This document shows positions 1 through 11,087 of a stretch of DNA of 20,032 nt, in pieces. A model generated the notes under the pieces. The model was not told where the DNA came from and made no database searches. It worked only from the letters and a program-made list of their open reading frames with translations. Source of the DNA: a virus. A program made the translations under genes and the position numbers. The stretch covers positions 1-20,032 of IMG/VR virus record IMGVR_UViG_3300047474_000629. One strand, written 5' to 3'. The first letter of the stretch is position 1, and each line of letters starts with the position of its first letter.

Positions 1-4599
<4,599 letters not shown>

Positions 4600-4602
4600 A
4601 TT

Positions 4603-5610
4603 TTATCCTTTTAATCCAGTTCCAGGTTCATTTTTCATTTGTACCCCTGATGGAGTATCAGATATATTTGCTATATTACCTTCAATATCTCTTGCTTTTC
4701 GTGTTCTACCGTCTCTTGTTTTAGTTACATTAGCATCAAATATTTCTGAGTTTGAAGTTGTTTCCATTTGTACTACAAATTTAGATTTAGAATTATATTT
4801 TGAAATAGAATTCATATCTTTTTGTATAGTATCAGGTATAATATACCCCCTTAATCTAATATTAAATGTTCCCTTTACCAACCTATCTTTACCAGCTGTT
4901 AAAGAAGTTTCAGTTGAAAAACTATCAATAAATGCTCTAAATTTAAATCTTTCAGGATTACCCCAATATGCATCTGAAGCGTACTCACAAGATTCAATTA
5001 TTTTGTTTAATTGTTCCATATAATAAGTTTGGATTAAACAACTATACTCTAAATTAACAAAATCAGGAACTGCTACAGCATAAAATTGTTTAGCTGGGAT
5101 TTTATTGTTAATAGCTGCAAAATTATTATAGAAATTTTTAGGATTCCAAGCACGTTGAAAACTTCCATATAAATTAGGGCTATTAGCATCTAATTTATTA
5201 TACACAGTTCTATCTTTTGTAATAGAATTTCTTTTTAAAACAATAATAGGTAACATTATAGCACCATTTTTATCTCTATAATAATTATCTTTTTGATATG
5301 ATTTCCATCTTTCAGGAGAACCATAAATTATTGGGACTTCTCTTCTTTCACCATTTTGATAAACAAATGGTTTAATTACATTTTGAAAATAATAAAATAC
5401 AGCTTCATCTAAATCTTTAATACCAATTGAAAAAGGTTTAGTTGTATCATCAGTCCAAGATAATTTTTCAGATCTGTTAAAAGATATTCCTGTTTCACTT
5501 TCATTAGATGCTAAAGGTATATTAGGATTACCATATCTAGCTGACGTCGGTCTAATTTGGTCATTAGATAATTCTTTTTGTTGTTTTGGTATGGGTTTTC
5601 TAAGTGCCAT
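4603..5610 (-). CDS. gp15: T4 gp15-like tail completion / sheath stabiliser (probable)
   Basis: A 335-residue protein. T4 gp15 caps the tail tube and sheath at the head-proximal end and joins the tail to the neck. The resemblance is one of pattern: a VPIIYGSPERW segment after a basic stretch (about residues 90-105), then MLPIIVLKR, then a central FVNLEYSCLIQTYYMEQLNKI helix region, and a later strand-rich part with GTFNIRLRGYIIP. These match the order of elements in gp15 (VPITYAS, LPRI, YELSIFTR, LTFEVNGWMYP). It is longer than T4 gp15 (272 aa), mainly through N- and C-terminal polar extensions. Its ATG overlaps the stop of the gp14-like gene by one base (TAATG), implying coupled translation. 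Its place after gp13- and gp14-like genes matches the T4 order 13-14-15 and supports the call. Confidence 0.6.
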   Translation of the reverse strand: MALRKPIPKQQKELSNDQIRPTSARYGNPNIPLASNESETGISFNRSEKLSWTDDTTKPFSIGIKDLDEAVFYYFQNVIKPFVYQNGERREVPIIYGSPERWKSYQKDNYYRDKNGAIMLPIIVLKRNSITKDRTVYNKLDANSPNLYGSFQRAWNPKNFYNNFAAINNKIPAKQFYAVAVPDFVNLEYSCLIQTYYMEQLNKIIESCEYASDAYWGNPERFKFRAFIDSFSTETSLTAGKDRLVKGTFNIRLRGYIIPDTIQKDMNSISKYNSKSKFVVQMETTSNSEIFDANVTKTRDGRTRKARDIEGNIANISDTPSGVQMKNEPGTGLKG

Positions 5611-6143
5611 TAAAATCTTTCTTTATAAGGTGAAATTGCTACTTTATCTGCTGGGATATAATATGTAGAACATAATATAGAAACACTTTCTCCAAACTGG
5701 TCTAAATCTGGGTTTAGTGGATTTGGAGTTCCATCTGAGTTATTGTTTGGGTATGATGGGTTTTTCCCTCCCCAATATTGATTAGCAACTGTACTAGTAA
5801 TACCATAGTACCCTTCTTGATATAAGATAATATCTCCTACTTCAGGGACTAAATTTGCTTTTTTTAGATCGTCTCTAAAGAAATAGAAATCAATAGCTTG
5901 ATTAAACTGTATACCTTCTTCATCCTCACCAAAAGCTTGGTCTTGTCTATTTATAAAAACATTAAATAAAAAAGGACCATTATAAAATTTTTCTTCAGAA
6001 GCTTCACCGTAAATATTTACTTTAGTTTCTTCTAATTTAAATTGATATATAGCACATTGTTGGGTAACAATATTACCCATTAATTCTCTATTAATTTTTC
6101 TTAACAAAGAGACATCTCTTTGTCTAGTATACATTGCGCACAT
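5610..6143 (-). CDS. gp14: T4 gp14-like neck protein
   Basis: A 177-residue protein with the pattern of T4-type gp14 neck proteins: an N-terminal RKINRELMGNIVTQQ segment, then FKLEETKVNIYGEA, an NRQDQ motif, FYFFRDDL, and VPEVGDIILYQEGYYGI followed by a loop rich in Asn and Pro and a final strand region (STYYIPADK). gp14 joins gp13 at the portal vertex to form the neck that receives the tail. T4 gp14 is about 256 aa, so this is a shorter version, as in marine T4-like phages. The first Met is followed three residues later by another (MCAM); either could be the start. It lies 1 nt after the gp13-like gene and overlaps the gp15-like gene by one base. Confidence 0.7.
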   Translation of the reverse strand: MCAMYTRQRDVSLLRKINRELMGNIVTQQCAIYQFKLEETKVNIYGEASEEKFYNGPFLFNVFINRQDQAFGEDEEGIQFNQAIDFYFFRDDLKKANLVPEVGDIILYQEGYYGITSTVANQYWGGKNPSYPNNNSDGTPNPLNPDLDQFGESVSILCSTYYIPADKVAISPYKERF

Positions 6144-6144
6144 A

Positions 6145-7326
6145 TTAACCTATATAAATAAAATTTGGTACTCCTTCTAATTCTTTATCCATACTTTCTT
6201 TTTCTGATGCCTTTCTAGCTAATAATGCTGCCCTTGAAGTTTCATCAAAATAAGCTCTTAACCTTTCTAATAATGCTGTCTTTTCTGCTGTTGCCGCAGC
6301 TAATAAATCTGATTGGTTTAATGTTACATCTGAGTTTGGAATTGGGATAGTACCATACTTACCTCTAATATAACCTAGTATTTCTTTACATAAAGCTAAA
6401 GTATATTCAAAAATCCATTGTCTACCAATTGAATTAATTAAATTATAATCAGGATTAGTATAAGGGACATTTGATGCATTTGATACCTTATCACAAGCAG
6501 GTATTACACTTCCACTAATTATATCGTTAGTTTTGGTATATTCAAACCAAACATTACCTGCATTGATATTTTCATTTGTAACATTATGTACATTAGGTCC
6601 AGGGATTGGGAATAATCTTAGTACATTATTATGCATTTCAAAGCTATAATTAGATAATCTAATTTGAGTATTCATTTCAATAGCTTGAATAACTTGCATA
6701 TCATAATGTAAAGGCATCATTAAATATCCTGTACCGCCCCCAAATCCTCCTAGTTCAGTTAAACCAGCAGCAGCTACTCCTCCAAATCCAAATCCATCGT
6801 AAGGATCTAGATACCTTGCAGAAGCTGGAATTGGTTCTTGGTAAAAAACTCTTTTTATTTCTATACTACCCGTAATCCCTTCACTTTGAGCCCAAGCATT
6901 TAAATCATAATCTTGAATACTAGAAGTAAGTGGAATATAACCTGTATACCACGGTACATTACCGCCTGTTCCCGCTTCAGCACCATATTGTTCAGCTATT
7001 TTTATTACGTATTGTAAATTAGGGGCAATAATGCTTCTATTTAAAAATTCAAAGTCTTCTATTTGAAATCCTTCTAAAGTTAATAAATTATCTCTTATTA
7101 AATAAGCATATAATTCATTTCCATAAACCGTAATTGCTTCTTCAAAAGCTGTAAATATTGATCCTGATTGTAATTCTACATCAACTAATGGATAACCTAA
7201 TCTAATAGCAACAAATTCTGCTACTTTAACACAATCAACCTGAAAATCGTGGTATTGGTTATAAAACCCAAAAGGTAATGAATTAGGATTCCAAAGGGGA
7301 TTACCGTCATAGATAGGTACATTCAT
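6145..7326 (-). CDS. gp13: T4 gp13-like neck / head-completion protein
   Basis: A 393-residue protein. The N-terminal region has FVAIRLGYPLVDVEL and an acidic FEEAITVYGNELYAY segment, and the C-terminal third has WIFEYTLALCKEILGYIRG followed by IPIPNSDVTLN and a long helix. This layout is typical of gp13-type neck proteins in marine T4-like phages, which sit on the portal after packaging. A Gly/Ala-rich insert (about residues 179-200, FGFGGVAAAGL...) looks like a flexible surface loop. It is the first gene of the neck set, after a terminator (7360-7380) and a conserved A/T motif 13 nt upstream of its ATG, so it probably begins a transcription unit. Identity rests on motif pattern and the adjoining gp14- and gp15-like genes. 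Confidence 0.65.
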   Translation of the reverse strand: MNVPIYDGNPLWNPNSLPFGFYNQYHDFQVDCVKVAEFVAIRLGYPLVDVELQSGSIFTAFEEAITVYGNELYAYLIRDNLLTLEGFQIEDFEFLNRSIIAPNLQYVIKIAEQYGAEAGTGGNVPWYTGYIPLTSSIQDYDLNAWAQSEGITGSIEIKRVFYQEPIPASARYLDPYDGFGFGGVAAAGLTELGGFGGGTGYLMMPLHYDMQVIQAIEMNTQIRLSNYSFEMHNNVLRLFPIPGPNVHNVTNENINAGNVWFEYTKTNDIISGSVIPACDKVSNASNVPYTNPDYNLINSIGRQWIFEYTLALCKEILGYIRGKYGTIPIPNSDVTLNQSDLLAAATAEKTALLERLRAYFDETSRAALLARKASEKESMDKELEGVPNFIYIG

Positions 7327-7339
7327 AATATATCTAGTT

Positions 7340-7352
7340 TTATTATAAATAT
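7340..7352 (-). promoter_or_regulatory. conserved A/T start-proximal motif (copy 1)
   Basis: The coding strand reads ATATTTATAATAA, ending 13 nt before the ATG of the gp13-like gene and lying just downstream of the 7360-7380 terminator. A signal between a terminator and the next start is where a promoter is expected. The core TATTTATA is the reverse complement of the T4 late promoter. Confidence 0.5.
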
Positions 7353-7359
7353 GAAAAAA

Positions 7360-7380
7360 AGGGACTCAAATTGAGTCCCT
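7360..7380 (-). terminator. rho-independent terminator after the 145-aa gene
   Basis: On the minus strand the sequence AGGGACTCAATTTGAGTCCC is followed by seven T residues. The stem is at least 8 bp (7360-7367 with 7373-7380) and the loop is short. It lies 28 nt past the stop of the 145-residue gene. The plus-strand side is also T-rich, so it may act in both directions. Confidence 0.8.
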
Positions 7381-7408
7381 ATAATTTTATTTTTTATTTA
7401 AATAAAGA

Positions 7409-7846
7409 TTAATCTCTTACCATTAAATATTTAGAATTTTCAGCACTACCTGATAACCATAATCTACCAGATCCTGTAGGTTCTGTAGTAGATAAGTTAT
7501 TAATATAAAATTCTGTTCCGTCTATTGATCCTGAAAAGGTACCATTAAAAGATCCTGTAAAACTACCATCTCCTGATCCTGTAAAAGAACCAGTTAAGTC
7601 TCCGTCAAATGAACCAGTTAAGTCTCCGTCAAATGAACCAGTAAATGAACCTGTTAGAATTACATCTTCAGTAGTAATAATAGATCCTGATACCACAAGT
7701 GATCCTGTTATATCACATGAACCTGATATAGTTAACGATCCTGTTATATCATGGGACCCTGTAAAGTGTCTAAAGTTATTATCTAGTTCATCAATTGTTA
7801 AAGCTGAACCTTTACCACCTGAACCTGTTCTGAATGTTAATGCCAT
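7409..7846 (-). CDS. small repetitive beta-rich virion/fibre-like protein
   Basis: A 145-residue protein. The N-terminus (SALTIDELDNNFRHF) is a short conserved segment seen at the start of many marine phage structural proteins. Residues 29-110 are low-complexity repeats of the type ITGSLTISGS, then TGSFDGDL and TGSFTGS, alternating Gly-Ser turns with hydrophobic or aromatic residues, as in beta-solenoid or fibrous phage proteins. The C-terminus (TGSGRLWLSGSA...YLMV) looks like a folded cap. It starts after a conserved A/T motif and ends before a terminator, so it could be a single-gene unit. I infer a decoration, whisker or fibre component; no enzymatic motif is present. Two exact 24-bp tandem units sit inside it. 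Confidence 0.7.
   Translation of the reverse strand: MALTFRTGSGGKGSALTIDELDNNFRHFTGSHDITGSLTISGSCDITGSLVVSGSIITTEDVILTGSFTGSFDGDLTGSFDGDLTGSFTGSGDGSFTGSFNGTFSGSIDGTEFYINNLSTTEPTGSGRLWLSGSAENSKYLMVRD
7587..7634 (-). repeat. 24-bp exact tandem repeat (two copies)
   Basis: Two perfect copies of a 24-bp unit (7587-7610 and 7611-7634) are followed by the first 8 bases of a third. Each encodes an eight-residue unit of the TGSFDGDL type. Exact identity, including synonymous positions, points to recent duplication. Confidence 0.85.
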
Positions 7847-7865
7847 TTTTTAATTAAATTTAATT

Positions 7866-7878
7866 TTATTATAAATAT
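7866..7878 (-). promoter_or_regulatory. conserved A/T start-proximal motif (copy 2)
   Basis: The coding strand reads ATATTTATAATAA, identical to copy 1, ending 19 nt upstream of the 145-aa gene. Its first base overlaps the last base of the TAA stop of the preceding 180-aa gene. Confidence 0.5.
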
Positions 7879-8420
7879 TAAGAAGATCCTACAAAATACT
7901 CTATTTGAACATCTGCAGTATCAGCTTTTGCTTTAATTGAAGTTAATGAAGCAAATGAAGAAAAATATTGTAAATCAACATATCCATCTACTACATAATC
8001 ATAATAATTGCTGCTTTCAAATTGTGCATTAGATAACATCATAGATTTACCAGGATCTAATCTAAATACACCTTCATCACCTGACCCAACATTACCTGAA
8101 TTTGGTGAATCAGCTTGTGGACTATCTTGAACTAAATAAAGTGAAACAAAATTATTTTTATCTAAATTTGTAAATCTTAAATATTTAACTGTATCTCTTA
8201 CAAATGAACCTGCCGTTTGTGAAGCTTCATCAGCTACAAATCTTAAAATTTCTACTCCTGTATCTTCCCAATATGAAGAAATTGTATCAATTCTTCTTAC
8301 TACTTGTTTTACATTTGGGATAACTACTGTATTTAATGCACTTTCAATATTACCATTTGGTAATTGAATATTTTCTGAAATTGTTACAGTAAGAGAGCCT
8401 GTTGGGTTACAGATTGCCAT
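7878..8420 (-). CDS. unknown protein, probable virion component
   Basis: A 180-residue protein that I do not recognise as a family. It starts MAICNPTGSLTVTISENIQL, which reads like beta strands, and contains YLRFTNLDKNNFVSLYLVQ (about residues 84-102) and LDPGKSMMLSN (122-132), a pattern seen in small beta-sandwich structural proteins of marine phages. There is no signal peptide, membrane segment or enzyme motif. It lies between the PhoH gene and the fibre-like 145-aa gene and has two copies of the conserved A/T motif upstream, at 9 and 36 nt. Context inside the capsid-to-neck block suggests a virion decoration or accessory tail protein. Confidence 0.65.
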   Translation of the reverse strand: MAICNPTGSLTVTISENIQLPNGNIESALNTVVIPNVKQVVRRIDTISSYWEDTGVEILRFVADEASQTAGSFVRDTVKYLRFTNLDKNNFVSLYLVQDSPQADSPNSGNVGSGDEGVFRLDPGKSMMLSNAQFESSNYYDYVVDGYVDLQYFSSFASLTSIKAKADTADVQIEYFVGSS

Positions 8421-8429
8421 AATATATTT

Positions 8430-8442
8430 TTATTATAAATAT
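8430..8442 (-). promoter_or_regulatory. conserved A/T start-proximal motif (copy 3)
   Basis: The coding strand reads ATATTTATAATAA, ending 9 nt before the ATG of the 180-aa gene, in the gap after the phoH stop. It is identical to copies 1 and 2 and is preceded 27 nt away by copy 4. Confidence 0.5.
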
Positions 8443-8446
8443 GATA

Positions 8447-9184
8447 TTAATTTTTATTATTATAAATATATGAACCTGAAGTTGTAATAGTTATTCCTTT
8501 TTCTACTGCTTCTTGATAATATTGTAGTAAATCTTCTACAATAGAATCTCTATGGTTGCTATGTAATGTAATAGCTTCTAAATTTTTAATTTTTCTAGCT
8601 GCTGTATATAGGAATTTAAATCCAGATTCTGATTTTTTCTTTAAATCAGTTTGGTATTGGTCTCCACATATCATCATTTTACTTCTTAAACCAATACGAG
8701 ATGTAATCATTTCCATTTGTTCGTGAGTAACATTTTGTGCCTCATCTACAATAATCATTGAATCTAAAAATGTTCTACCCCTCATAAAAGATACAGGTAC
8801 TATTTCAATTTTACCATCTTCGATTAATTTTTCTACTTTAACTTTATCGTGGAGTTGAAATAAATTTTGATATATTGGTTGAACCCAGGGATCCATTTTT
8901 TCTCTTAAATCACCAGGTAAAAATCCTATCTCTTCTTTTGATACTGTAGGTCTAGTGATAATAATTTTTTCATATTGTCTACGTAATAAACCATCTAATG
9001 CAACATTACATGCTAGAAGTGTTTTTCCACTTCCAGCTCCACCTGCTAATAAGGTAATTGTATTTTCAAGTATAGAGGATTTCGCTTCTTTTTGTTCGGC
9101 ATTAAGTTGGAGTTTGAACTTAATTGGGTTTTTTGGAATTCTCTTCGGACGGTAAACGTCGTCAGTGTGCGGTTTAGACGCCAT
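8447..9184 (-). CDS. phoH: PhoH-like P-loop ATPase
   Basis: A 245-residue protein of the PhoH family (helicase superfamily 1-like ATPases). The Walker A motif is GGAGSGKT at residues 48-55, followed by ITRPTVSKEEIGFLPGD. Walker B is IIVDEAQN at 144-151, and the later GDQYQTDL (174-181) and HSNHRDS (208-214) motifs match the family. PhoH proteins are common in marine T4-like phages; their job is unsettled, with RNA metabolism the usual proposal. The start is well defined because a stop lies four codons upstream in frame. It sits just after the capsid gene and its terminator. The C-terminal codons (YIYNNKN) contain a full copy of the conserved A/T motif. Confidence 0.93.
   Translation of the reverse strand: MASKPHTDDVYRPKRIPKNPIKFKLQLNAEQKEAKSSILENTITLLAGGAGSGKTLLACNVALDGLLRRQYEKIIITRPTVSKEEIGFLPGDLREKMDPWVQPIYQNLFQLHDKVKVEKLIEDGKIEIVPVSFMRGRTFLDSMIIVDEAQNVTHEQMEMITSRIGLRSKMMICGDQYQTDLKKKSESGFKFLYTAARKIKNLEAITLHSNHRDSIVEDLLQYYQEAVEKGITITTSGSYIYNNKN
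8457..8469 (-). promoter_or_regulatory. conserved A/T motif inside the phoH 3' end (copy 4)
   Basis: The coding strand reads ATATTTATAATAA, encoding most of the C-terminal YIYNNKN of PhoH. It lies 36 nt upstream of the 180-aa gene, in tandem with copy 3. Confidence 0.4.
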
Positions 9185-9294
9185 AGACTTCTTAATTTAG
9201 GGGTTATACAAATGATTAAAGCAAACAGTATAAATACGTTAATAAACGGGTAAATTTTAATATAAAAATATAATGAGATAAGTAGTATACCCAT
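9046..9294 (-). CDS. possible small membrane protein overlapping phoH
   Basis: An 82-codon frame. The first ~36 residues lie in the gap between the capsid terminator and phoH, and the rest overlaps the phoH 5' end out of frame. Residues 2-30 are strongly hydrophobic (LLISLYFYI, then VFILFALIICI), consistent with one or two membrane segments, followed by a basic tail. Its ATG is 10 nt downstream of a variant of the conserved A/T motif, the same geometry as accepted genes here, and that motif follows a terminator. Against it, the overlap with phoH is 139 nt and the tail has no recognisable family. It could be a real small membrane protein or only an AT-rich phoH leader. Confidence 0.35.
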   Translation of the reverse strand: MGILLISLYFYIKIYPFINVFILFALIICITPKLRSLWRLNRTLTTFTVRREFQKTQLSSNSNLMPNKKKRNPLYLKIQLPY

Positions 9295-9304
9295 GTAACG
9301 TTTG

Positions 9305-9318
9305 TTAGTTATAAATAT
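9305..9318 (-). promoter_or_regulatory. conserved A/T motif variant (copy 5)
   Basis: The coding strand reads ATATTTATAACTAA, sharing the first ten bases of the consensus. It lies between the terminator after the capsid gene and the possible 82-codon ORF (10 nt to its ATG), about 120 nt upstream of phoH. It probably starts the phoH transcription unit. Confidence 0.45.
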
Positions 9319-9332
9319 GAAAAAAATAAAAA

Positions 9333-9353
9333 AACCCGGTCAAAGACCGGGTT
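9333..9353 (-). terminator. strong rho-independent terminator after the capsid gene
   Basis: The minus strand has the stem AACCCGGTC and its complement GACCGGGTT around a TTT loop (9 bp, GC-rich core), followed by seven T, one A and then seven more T. It sits about 29 nt past the capsid stop codon and should end the prohead transcription unit. Confidence 0.9.
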
Positions 9354-9381
9354 AATTTATTAAGAAAAGTTAAATATCTAA

Positions 9382-11052
9382 TTATAGAGTATTTAAACCT
9401 GCTACATTGATAGTACCATAGAATTCCGGACGAACCATTTTCTTAGCATATCTAGTTAATAGACCTTTTCTTGGTACGAACGTATCTGGATCGTATACAA
9501 GAGGAGTCATGATTAACGGAATGTAAGGAGCGAATACAGCACCACTTTCCAAGAACTGAGTACCACGGTATCCTAATAGGATTGTGTTAGCAGTCATGTA
9601 AGGGTTTTTGTATACTTTTTGGCGGCTATTTAAAGCACCAACTTTTTGTACACCAAATGCGTAACTTGCTTTAGCAGCATCTCCATCTGAATCAGCAGCA
9701 AATCCAGGAATAGATTCCAAGATAGTAGCTACAGTTGGGGAAACAACCATAAAGTTAGCACCACCACGTAAAGTTTTCTGGTGGATGATGTTGCTCAATT
9801 TTTGGATTTTAGTTCCAAGTGTTTGGAACCACTGTCCTTGAGAATTGTAGAATCCTAAGTCAGACTGTACAAGACCATCAATTGCTTGATTGTTTACAGC
9901 AGACCATACTTCTGTTCCTGCAGCAGCACTTTCAATCAACATAGAAAGAATTTCTAGGTCAATTTCTAATGAAATGTACTCACTAAGGATAGAAGTTAAT
10001 TCAGCTTCAGCATCTAATGCATGGTATGCATTCAAATCCTGTGCGAATTCTGGAGTCCATACAGCTTTAAGTTTTCTAGTTTTAGCAACAATAGCAGATG
10101 ATTGCATCTGGATGTTGATTTCTGGAATAACTTGCTCAGGAGTTCCTTCAGCGTTAAATGTATTTGGGGTTGCGTTGCCAGCTTCAAAATCACCTCTAGC
10201 ATTATCTTGAGGTTGGATTTGATAGTTAACAAGCACGTTAAGGTTACCACCAGCTGCAATATCAGCATCAGCACATACAAATTTAACACTTGTACCATCG
10301 TACTTTGTAAATTCAGATAATTGTACACCAGCAACAGAACCATCAGATCCTGTAATTACAGAAGTAGATAAAGATCCACTAAATAATTGGAATCCTTGTA
10401 CACCTTCTAAATCAGCATAAGCTAAGTCATCAGCAGCAACAGAAATTACTTGGTAAGTACCAGCAGAAGCTGAAGCAGAGTAATCAGAGTTATAGTTGAA
10501 ATCATCCCATTCTGCAGATTCAATAAGAGTAGCAGTTACAGCTGATTCAGTGTTTTGAATAGAATACCCGAAACGACCAGATCCGTAAAGACCACCTGTG
10601 TTTGTATTACCAAAAGGGTTGTTACCACCTTTGTCACCATATAAAGAACCACCAGCAGCGAATGGAGACTTAGCAGATCCATATTGGAAATCTAAAAAGA
10701 ATACAAGGCCAGAAGGCAAGTTCATTGGTTGTACTGATACAAATTCCTGTGCAGCAATTTGACCAAATACTTTACGTACTAATGGTAAAGCTACACCAGC
10801 CCACTGTCCACCAACGTTTACGCCAGTTTGTGACTGAAATGTACCACCACCACTTACACCACCACTAGTTTGTGATGATTCTACAACAAGTTGTTTAGCT
10901 TGGTTTTCAAGGATCATACCCATGTTATTTTTCTGGGCACCACCTAAACCTTCTAATAAACCTGTTTTTTCCCATTTGCTAGCTAATCTAGCCGCGTCAG
11001 ACTGTAAAGACTGATATGGGTTCGCGCTTTCTAAAAGAGTATTTAAGCTCAT
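9382..11052 (-). CDS. gp23: major capsid protein, T4 gp23-like
   Basis: A 556-residue protein with clear gp23 features: KWEKTGLLEGL near the N-terminus, MILENQAKQ (46-54), then APLVRKVF-like ALPLVRKVFGQIAAQEFVSV followed by QPMNLPSGLVFFLDFQYG. Farther on are KTRKLKAVWTPEFAQDL and HALDAEAELTSILSEYIS, matching the T4 KSRALKAEYTTELAQDL and HGLDAETELANILS region. It forms the hexameric HK97-fold capsid lattice. The N-terminal ~58 residues are probably a delta domain removed by the prohead protease; VVE58 aligns roughly with the T4 cut site. Coding DNA is visibly less AT-rich than its neighbours and uses more C-ending codons, as expected for the most highly expressed gene. The scaffold gene is 35 nt upstream and a strong terminator follows. 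Confidence 0.95.
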   Translation of the reverse strand: MSLNTLLESANPYQSLQSDAARLASKWEKTGLLEGLGGAQKNNMGMILENQAKQLVVESSQTSGGVSGGGTFQSQTGVNVGGQWAGVALPLVRKVFGQIAAQEFVSVQPMNLPSGLVFFLDFQYGSAKSPFAAGGSLYGDKGGNNPFGNTNTGGLYGSGRFGYSIQNTESAVTATLIESAEWDDFNYNSDYSASASAGTYQVISVAADDLAYADLEGVQGFQLFSGSLSTSVITGSDGSVAGVQLSEFTKYDGTSVKFVCADADIAAGGNLNVLVNYQIQPQDNARGDFEAGNATPNTFNAEGTPEQVIPEINIQMQSSAIVAKTRKLKAVWTPEFAQDLNAYHALDAEAELTSILSEYISLEIDLEILSMLIESAAAGTEVWSAVNNQAIDGLVQSDLGFYNSQGQWFQTLGTKIQKLSNIIHQKTLRGGANFMVVSPTVATILESIPGFAADSDGDAAKASYAFGVQKVGALNSRQKVYKNPYMTANTILLGYRGTQFLESGAVFAPYIPLIMTPLVYDPDTFVPRKGLLTRYAKKMVRPEFYGTINVAGLNTL

Positions 11053-11087
11053 TTTTTTAAGTTTTAATAGGGTTAATTAATAGTTTT

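Noticed and set aside
9229-9236. Isolated TATAAATA on the plus strand upstream of phoH
   Set aside because: It shares only the 8-base core, not the 13-base motif; at 44 nt from the phoH start and inside a possible ORF the support is too thin to list as a site.
9890-10343. Plus- and minus-strand alternative frames inside the capsid gene
   Set aside because: They are fully contained in a clearly homologous gp23 frame and lack recognisable features.
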